Shown here piece after piece: positions 60,129 to 64,000 of a stretch of 64,000 nt of DNA. Both the position numbers and the translations under genes were made by a program. Source of the stretch: Pedobacter namyangjuensis. GTDB taxonomy: Bacteria > Bacteroidota > Bacteroidia > Sphingobacteriales > Sphingobacteriaceae. Each line of letters opens with the position of its first letter. Within the stretch, counting starts at the first letter, position 1. The notes under the pieces were generated by a model. It had not been told where the DNA came from. It did no database searches and saw only the letters and a list, made by a program, of their open reading frames with translations. Location of the stretch: NCBI RefSeq assembly GCF_003313325.1, contig NZ_QMHQ01000003.1, positions 726,762 to 790,761 of the forward strand, given 5' to 3'.

Positions 60129-60202
60129 TTATTATTAAAAAAATTAATTTGAAAAGAAAACAGTCTTTTCCAATTGAGCTGTAAAAATAGGTTTTACAAA
60201 TT

Positions 60203-60226
60203 AAAAAAGCCCTCACGGGCTTTATA
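60203..60226 (-). terminator. Intrinsic terminator after the 60250 gene
   Basis: On the minus strand AAAGCCC-GTGA-GGGCTTT, followed by TTTAATTTG. It ends the transcript of the small exported protein before the cupin gene. Confidence 0.85.
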
Positions 60227-60249
60227 TTTTTTCGATAATGTGACTAATG

Positions 60250-60801
60250 TTACTTTATCTCGTGAACAGTAATATCTATAGGCATCTGAGCGGTTTGCAA
60301 AACCATCGGAAAGTTGGCGTTATTTAAAATCCACATTTCTGATTTACCTTCAGCACTGGCTACATTGAAAACATCTACTTCTTTACCCCCAATTTTAAAT
60401 GCTGTTGTTGTTGCTTTTACTTTAAACTTTACCCCGTTTAAGGCAAATTCCTTATTATCAACTAAAGATTTAAAAGAAGCTTTAGAAATTAGTCCAAACG
60501 TCTCCGTATCATCAAGCTTGGTAACGCCCGATGCAGGTTGCGTAGGCATAGCCATTTTTGTTCCATTGGCCACAGCATTTTCGGTCATTTCAAAAACCCC
60601 ATCGCCGTAACCTTCTACACTCCATGCTAATGAAAATGGCTTTCCAACTTTTTTTATGCTAAGCACCAACGGCACTTCTTGCCCTTGTACAAAAGCACTG
60701 GCAATAAGCGAAGTTCCTTCTTTAATTTCTGGATTTACTTTTTGTGCATTAACACTGTAGCTAAAGGCGAGTAGTAGGCAAATGGTTAAAATCTTTTTCA
60801 T
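60250..60801 (-). CDS. Small exported protein of unknown function
   Basis: A 183-residue protein with a clear signal peptide (MKKILTICLLLAFSYSVNAQ). The mature part looks beta-rich (LVLSIKKVGKPFSLAWSVEG, FKVKATTTAFKIGGKEVDVF, MWILNNANFPMVLQTAQMPI) and ends DITVHEIK. I recognise no family. It is likely periplasmic, and is monocistronic with its own terminator. Confidence 0.75.
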   Translation of the reverse strand: MKKILTICLLLAFSYSVNAQKVNPEIKEGTSLIASAFVQGQEVPLVLSIKKVGKPFSLAWSVEGYGDGVFEMTENAVANGTKMAMPTQPASGVTKLDDTETFGLISKASFKSLVDNKEFALNGVKFKVKATTTAFKIGGKEVDVFNVASAEGKSEMWILNNANFPMVLQTAQMPIDITVHEIK

Positions 60802-60946
60802 GTTATCTATTTTATACCAAGATAGGGCTTTAACTTAAAAAAATGAAATTGCTTTAATCGATTTATTTTGAAGACAATACAAGAACGATAAAACAAAAGG
60901 AACGTTAACTGTGTAATTATTATTCAGATTTTAAATATTATACAAA

Positions 60947-61219
60947 ATGGAAGATTTAAGGGAAAGCTATAACTCATTTGAGGGCAATGGAGTTATAAAA
61001 CAACTAGACAAAATTCAGGATATTGAAAGTAAATTTGTGGTTCTCTCCTACACCGAGCTTAACGATTTCTTCAACTTGGCTATATCGGCTTCGCAAGAAA
61101 TGCCTAATCTAGCAGAGGGCGCAGAAGGAGAAAGCAGTACAAATGAAATTAAGGCCATTTACCAGAAATATTTCTACGATAAAGCATCGGCAATAGAGAA
61201 AATTAATGCCACTACCTAA
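60947..61219 (+). CDS. Small acidic protein of unknown function
   Basis: A 90-residue protein (MEDLRESYNSFEGNGVIKQL ... IYQKYFYDKASAIEKINATT), acidic, mostly helical by composition, with no signal peptide or membrane segment. I recognise no family. It is followed 90 bases later by a bidirectional hairpin terminator. Support is an undisturbed frame with coding-like composition and isolation from overlapping genes. Confidence 0.6.
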   Translation: MEDLRESYNSFEGNGVIKQLDKIQDIESKFVVLSYTELNDFFNLAISASQEMPNLAEGAEGESSTNEIKAIYQKYFYDKASAIEKINATT

Positions 61220-61308
61220 GTTTGATCGGTCTAGGTAATTAAAAAGCATAAATTTTAAGCTTAGCTATTATTTTCGATTGAAGATTTTTAAAAACAAGTT
61301 TAAAAAGT

Positions 61309-61340
61309 AAAATGCTCTTAGCGTAACTAAGAGCATTTTA
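61309..61340. terminator. Bidirectional terminator between the 60947 gene and tRNA-Ala
   Basis: AAAATGCTCTTAG and CTAAGAGCATTTT form a perfect 13-bp stem around CGTAA. It would serve the plus-strand small gene and the minus-strand tRNA gene. Confidence 0.85.
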
Positions 61341-61347
61341 AATATTG

Positions 61348-61421
61348 TGGAGAATATCGGATTCGAACCGATCACCTCTTCACTGCCAGCGAAGCGCTCT
61401 AGCCAAATGAGCTAATCCCCC
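61348..61421 (-). tRNA. tRNA-Ala (anticodon GGC)
   Basis: A 74-base tRNA on the minus strand: acceptor GGGGGAT / ATTCTCC, D-arm GCTC...GAGC, anticodon stem CTTCG / TGAAG with loop CTGGCAG (anticodon GGC), T-arm ATCGG-TTCGAAT-CCGAT and discriminator A. CCA is not encoded. It decodes GCC/GCU alanine codons. A strong promoter lies just upstream. Confidence 0.97.
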
Positions 61422-61430
61422 TTATCGGCA

Positions 61431-61461
61431 CAAATGTAAATAAAAGTTCAAAACAAGCAAA
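61431..61461 (-). promoter_or_regulatory. Consensus Bacteroidota promoter of tRNA-Ala
   Basis: On the minus strand TTTG (61461-61458), a 19-base spacer and TACATTTG (61438-61431) match TTTG-N19-TAnnTTTG exactly. The tRNA begins 10 bases downstream. It is the cleanest promoter in the window. Confidence 0.85.
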
Positions 61462-61562
61462 TTATATCTCATATTAACACGAAAAGTATAAAAATAGAGC
61501 AAATAGTTGTACGCTGAGGTAACGTAAATGCGTATTAATTATTATTTTAGTTGACCTATTTT

Positions 61563-63827
61563 ATGCTTTTTAAATCATCCATATTATTTTTGCTTAGAGC
61601 ACTTTTCGCATGCGCTTTAATCTGCATGTCTTTTTCCGTAAAATCTCAGCAAAATTCTGCTCCCTCAGCAATAAAAGGTTTAAATGAGATTAAAGCGATG
61701 CCTCCCTCTAAAGAAAAGGTAACGAATTTAATGCGTTATGTTCGTAGTCCGCATGTTATTTATACAGATGAGCTAAAGCAGTTGATGGAGGATGCTTTAA
61801 ACTATATTTCGACAGAAAATAAGCCAGAATCAATAGCACCGGTTATAACAGCTATCGCGATTATTGACATTAACACAGGCAATCTTCAAGAAGCATTATT
61901 AAACGCTAAAAAAGCGGAAACCTATTTACCAAAACTTGAAGGAAAACACGCTGTTGGTTTAACAAGCGATCTGACTCGGATTTACACCAGGGCAAGCGAG
62001 CCGGAAAAAGCAATGTTTTACCTTAACAAAATGGAAAGCTTAACCAAAGACCAGCCTGAATTTATTATCCCTCGAATACTTAACCTACGAAACCGCCTGA
62101 ACCTAGAATTAAGAATGGGTAATAGCAAAAACTTACATTCTACCTATCAACTTGTTTTAAAACTAGCCAAAGAAAGTAAAAATGAAGATTTGATAAGAGA
62201 TACACGTTTTGCCTATAGCCAAGTGCTTTTAACCATTAACAACGAAAAAGAAGCATTTAAAATTTTAAAAGAGTTAATTCCAGACTTAGAAAATATGCTG
62301 GTAGATAGAAGAGCTGCTTTTTTCGAAATTCTTGCTAAAAACTATAAGGATGTGGGCGATTACAAAAATGCCTTGGTTTTTTTTGAAAAGATATATAAAC
62401 TGCCAGAATCTTCAAGCCAGCAAAAATCGGTAGCGCTTGCTAATATGATCTTAAGTAGCTGTGAATTAAAAAAATACAATTACCTTGAGGATTATTTCAA
62501 AGCGCTGAAAAAATACGATGGCGATTATACCACCATCATCGCGTTAAAAACCGTAAAATTAGCAGAAGGAAAATACTACGAAGCCAGCCGTAAAACTGAT
62601 GTGGCTCTAAAAACTTATTTGGCAGGCTACAAACTAAAACATCACAGTGGCGAGGCTCCTAGAGAAGATATTGCCTTCCATTTGGCAATTGCAGGAATTT
62701 ACACCGAAGACAATGACCATAAACTGGCAAAAACACACCTAGATAGAGCAGATATACTTATTAAAAAACATGTCGTTCCGATACCACTAAAGCTTAGTTA
62801 TTTGGCCACAGTTAAAAAGCTGAACAAGGCTACACCTTTAAGGCAAGACAGTTTAGTGTTGCATTTAGAAAATGAAATGAAGCTTAAGGACTCTGTTTTT
62901 AAAAAAAGCTTAGCTAAAATTGCAAACGAACTTGAAACAAAATACAGAGTAACAGAAAAAGAACAACAACTTTTATTGGCGAAAAAGCAGGAAGAGTTAA
63001 ACAAGGCTGAAATAAGCACACAAAAACAACGCAATTTATTAATTTCAATTGCTGCAATAATTACTATCGCACTCCTAGCAACGCTAACCTATATTCAATT
63101 ACAGCGTAAAAAACAACATAAGCTGGATTACCAAACTGAGTTGCAAGGGTTAAGAGATAGACATCGTATAGAAATAATGGATAGGCTTACAGATGTTCAA
63201 GAGCAAGAGAAAAAACGCATTGCCGAACAACTGCATGATGAAGTTGGTGCGATGCTGTCTATAGCTAAGCTTAATATTAACACTTTAAACGAGAATGTAT
63301 TTGTGGCTAACAGCGATGCTGAAAAAAAGCTTGCTACGACTAAACAAATTATGAACGATATAAGCGAAACTGTTCGTAATATTAGCCACACGTTGATGCC
63401 AATTGCTTTAGAAAAATATGGTTTTAAAAGCGCTGTTATAGATTTGCTAACTGCAATTAAAACGGCTAACCAACTTACCGTTGAACAAGTGATTGAGGGC
63501 TTAGACCACACCGAACTTTGGCCTCAGAATTTTAGTTTAAGTGCCTACAGAATTATCCAGGAGATATTAAATAACGCGATTAAACATGCACAGGCAACAA
63601 ACTTATTTGTGCAGATTATAGAGTTAGAAAATTCTTTGACCATTTATATTGAAGACAACGGAAAAGGAATAGCCCAAGATACAGAAGCTAAAGGAGCTGG
63701 AATGAAACTTTTAGAAAGTAACATTGCCTATCTATCTGGAAAATTAGAGATTAAAGGGCAACCAAACGAGGGAACTTTTGCATTAATAGAACTTCCAATA
63801 CCAATTACCAGAAATAATGAAAATTAA
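61563..63827 (+). CDS. TPR sensor histidine kinase (HisKA_3 type)
   Basis: A 754-residue membrane kinase. A signal segment (1-27, ending SFSVKSQ) leads to a periplasmic sensor of about 440 residues made of TPR-like helices, then a coiled coil, a single membrane helix (LLISIAAIITIALLATLTYI), a second coiled coil and the kinase core. The H-box is EKKRIAEQLHDEVGAMLSIA (His558), followed by the ATPase motifs EILNNAIKHAQA and EDNGKGIAQ. This is the NarX/LuxR-partner class. I chose the ATG at 61563; an upstream TTG adds four residues. The regulator gene overlaps its 3' end. Confidence 0.92.
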   Translation: MLFKSSILFLLRALFACALICMSFSVKSQQNSAPSAIKGLNEIKAMPPSKEKVTNLMRYVRSPHVIYTDELKQLMEDALNYISTENKPESIAPVITAIAIIDINTGNLQEALLNAKKAETYLPKLEGKHAVGLTSDLTRIYTRASEPEKAMFYLNKMESLTKDQPEFIIPRILNLRNRLNLELRMGNSKNLHSTYQLVLKLAKESKNEDLIRDTRFAYSQVLLTINNEKEAFKILKELIPDLENMLVDRRAAFFEILAKNYKDVGDYKNALVFFEKIYKLPESSSQQKSVALANMILSSCELKKYNYLEDYFKALKKYDGDYTTIIALKTVKLAEGKYYEASRKTDVALKTYLAGYKLKHHSGEAPREDIAFHLAIAGIYTEDNDHKLAKTHLDRADILIKKHVVPIPLKLSYLATVKKLNKATPLRQDSLVLHLENEMKLKDSVFKKSLAKIANELETKYRVTEKEQQLLLAKKQEELNKAEISTQKQRNLLISIAAIITIALLATLTYIQLQRKKQHKLDYQTELQGLRDRHRIEIMDRLTDVQEQEKKRIAEQLHDEVGAMLSIAKLNINTLNENVFVANSDAEKKLATTKQIMNDISETVRNISHTLMPIALEKYGFKSAVIDLLTAIKTANQLTVEQVIEGLDHTELWPQNFSLSAYRIIQEILNNAIKHAQATNLFVQIIELENSLTIYIEDNGKGIAQDTEAKGAGMKLLESNIAYLSGKLEIKGQPNEGTFALIELPIPITRNNEN

Positions 63828-64000
63828 ACTCATATTAGCCGACGACCACCCTGTTGTTTTGAACGGAATAAATGCACATTTTGCGTCTGATGAACGTTTC
63901 GAAATTATTGATATGGCAAATAATGGTTTGGAATTGCTAAACGCTAAAGCACTAAATGTTGCTGATGTTATTCTTTTAGATTTGAATATGCCTGGCCTCG
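63817..64000 (+). CDS. NarL/LuxR-type response regulator (partial, cut by window end)
   Basis: The first 61 residues are visible: MKIKLILADDHPVVLNGINA with the acidic pair, and phosphoacceptor Asp55 in DVILLDLNMPG. The start overlaps the kinase stop by 11 bases, which marks it as the cognate partner. The DNA-binding part lies outside the window, so the NarL-type output is inferred from the HisKA_3 partner and the ADDHPVV motif. Confidence 0.88.
   Translation, partial: MKIKLILADDHPVVLNGINAHFASDERFEIIDMANNGLELLNAKALNVADVILLDLNMPGL

Overview
The window looks like a chromosomal segment of a Bacteroidota bacterium of the Sphingobacteriaceae, close to Pedobacter. Supporting signs are AT-rich DNA, long-form IspG, a lipoprotein TamA (TamL type), an HmuY/TonB-dependent receptor pair, PnuC-type thiamine uptake under a TPP riboswitch, TAnnTTTG promoter boxes, and many short palindromic and low-complexity repeats between genes. 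The genus is inferred from gene content, not from a marker-gene search.

Region 1 (1-10.3 kb, minus strand) is a haem biosynthesis cluster: hemA, a hemC-hemD fusion, hemB, hemL, an inserted two-component system with a small TPR-like membrane protein, hemE, and at the window edge hemJ. A zeta-toxin-like ATPase and a 77-residue partner lie between hemE and hemJ. Region 2 (10.3-20.7 kb) holds an alpha/beta hydrolase, a frameshifted GNAT gene, a YjbQ protein, ispG with a repeat-derived in-frame insertion, envelope-stress membrane proteins (RDD, LiaF-like, PspC), an SDR, an MlaE/MlaF pair, and a VapBC-like locus whose PIN toxin has decayed.

Region 3 (21-31.4 kb) has an HmuY lipoprotein and a haem-type TonB receptor, a putative lipoprotein of unknown function, an S15 Xaa-Pro dipeptidyl-peptidase, an unknown secreted protein, and a TPP-riboswitch operon encoding a PnuC/PnuT transporter and an acyl-CoA-dehydrogenase-fold flavoprotein. 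The riboswitch carries an 82-nt extra arm. Region 4 (31.4-50.4 kb) holds topoisomerase IV subunit A, a repeat-rich gap, a luciferase-like oxidoreductase, an M50 protease, cytidine deaminase, the TamB-TamL-BrkB envelope operon, a hybrid histidine kinase and topoisomerase IV subunit B.

Region 5 (50.4-64 kb) has a tightly packed permease / PLP enzyme / MFS operon, a secreted LRR-like protein flanked by 131-bp direct repeats, RhlE helicase, a fatty acid desaturase, a cupin, small unknown proteins, tRNA-Ala(GGC), and a TPR histidine kinase with a NarL-type regulator cut by the window end.

I see no CRISPR array, prophage or complete insertion sequence. The least ordinary signals are the repeat-family invasions: the same purine-rich AAGGT/GAAGG motif lies inside the ispG coding sequence, inside the TPP riboswitch and beside hemL. 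There are also two broken genes and several structured dispersed repeats.
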